Shown here piece by piece: positions 6,744 to 6,962 of a stretch of 6,962 bases of DNA (position 1 is the stretch's first letter; each line of letters begins with the position of its first letter). The notes below the pieces were generated by a model, which saw only the letters and a list, made by a program, of their open reading frames with translations, was not told the origin of the DNA and searched no databases. Source of the DNA: a bacterium (lineage in GTDB: Bacteria; UBA9089); contig DNCN01000148.1 of the NCBI GenBank assembly GCA_003485015.1, positions 1 to 6,962 on the forward strand. Direction: 5' to 3'. A program made the position numbers and the translations under genes.

Positions 6744-6962
6744 AATATCCTTATAGAGCAAAAACTTGGCTTCTTTTAAATGGTATTCCAAGGTTTCTGA
6801 GCCTTGTGATGGTAATTCTGCTTCTTACTATTGGGTGTGGCCAAAAAGGAAAAGAGATGATAGAGCATGTCGAGCCTCAAAAGCCCAAAGAGCTAGAGAT
6901 GGAGAATGCTACTACAAAAGAAGTTGATATAGAGACGGATATCTTACTTGCCAAAGAGCATA
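6740..6962 (+). CDS. Putative lipoprotein, 5' end only (runs off the window)
   Basis: The first 74 codons are present and the frame is open to the window end. The N-terminus has basic residues up to R18, a hydrophobic core at about 19-31 and then LLTIGC, with C33 as the likely lipidated cysteine. The -3 residue is T rather than the usual L, so the lipobox is slightly atypical. After it comes a highly charged linker rich in E and K. GGAGG at 6728-6732, 7 nt before the ATG, supports this start, and the ATGA overlap with the preceding gene implies coupled expression. Genes beside Gx transporters are often ApbE-type FMN transferases, which are lipoproteins. No ApbE motif is reached in the visible part, so I do not assign a function. 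Confidence 0.7.
   Translation, partial: MKYPYRAKTWLLLNGIPRFLSLVMVILLLTIGCGQKGKEMIEHVEPQKPKELEMENATTKEVDIETDILLAKEH

Overview
The window comes from a bacterium with moderately AT-rich DNA. It carries seven complete or nearly complete genes and the 5' end of an eighth, all on the + strand and closely packed. No tRNA, rRNA, CRISPR array, insertion sequence or long repeat is visible, and no intergenic stretch exceeds about 100 bp. Two genes point to an envelope with SLH-anchored surface proteins: a csaB-type polysaccharide pyruvyl transferase and its neighbour, a DUF5693 membrane protein. Together with the Prp protease this fits several groups (Bacillota, or deep-branching anaerobic phyla with SLH proteins such as Thermotogota, Synergistota or Atribacterota). 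The sequence alone does not decide between them.

Region 1 (67-1593) encodes a membrane protein resembling CreD: an N-terminal anchor, a large external domain and five further helices. Fused to its C-terminus is a cytoplasmic tail with five CxxC pairs. It appears to be a separate transcription unit. Region 2 (1594-1693) holds a near-consensus sigma-70-type promoter with an extended -10, about 25 nt of predicted leader, and a strong ribosome binding site for rplU. Region 3 (1694-6962) is a probable operon: rplU (L21), prp (L27-processing protease), a DUF5693 membrane protein, csaB, the N-terminal half of a split transketolase, a Gx transporter family protein (TTG start), and a lipoprotein cut by the window end. 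Junctions are 1-4 nt overlaps or gaps of 3-32 bp, so the ribosomal promoter probably drives envelope and metabolic genes too.

The points most worth attention are these. rpmA (L27) is absent from its usual place directly after prp, where the DUF5693 gene begins instead. The DUF5693-csaB pair looks like a surface-polymer modification module with one uncharacterised partner. The transketolase N-half has no C-half beside it within the window. The CreD-like protein has an unusual ten-cysteine tail. I did not find a wholly new defence or mobile system here.
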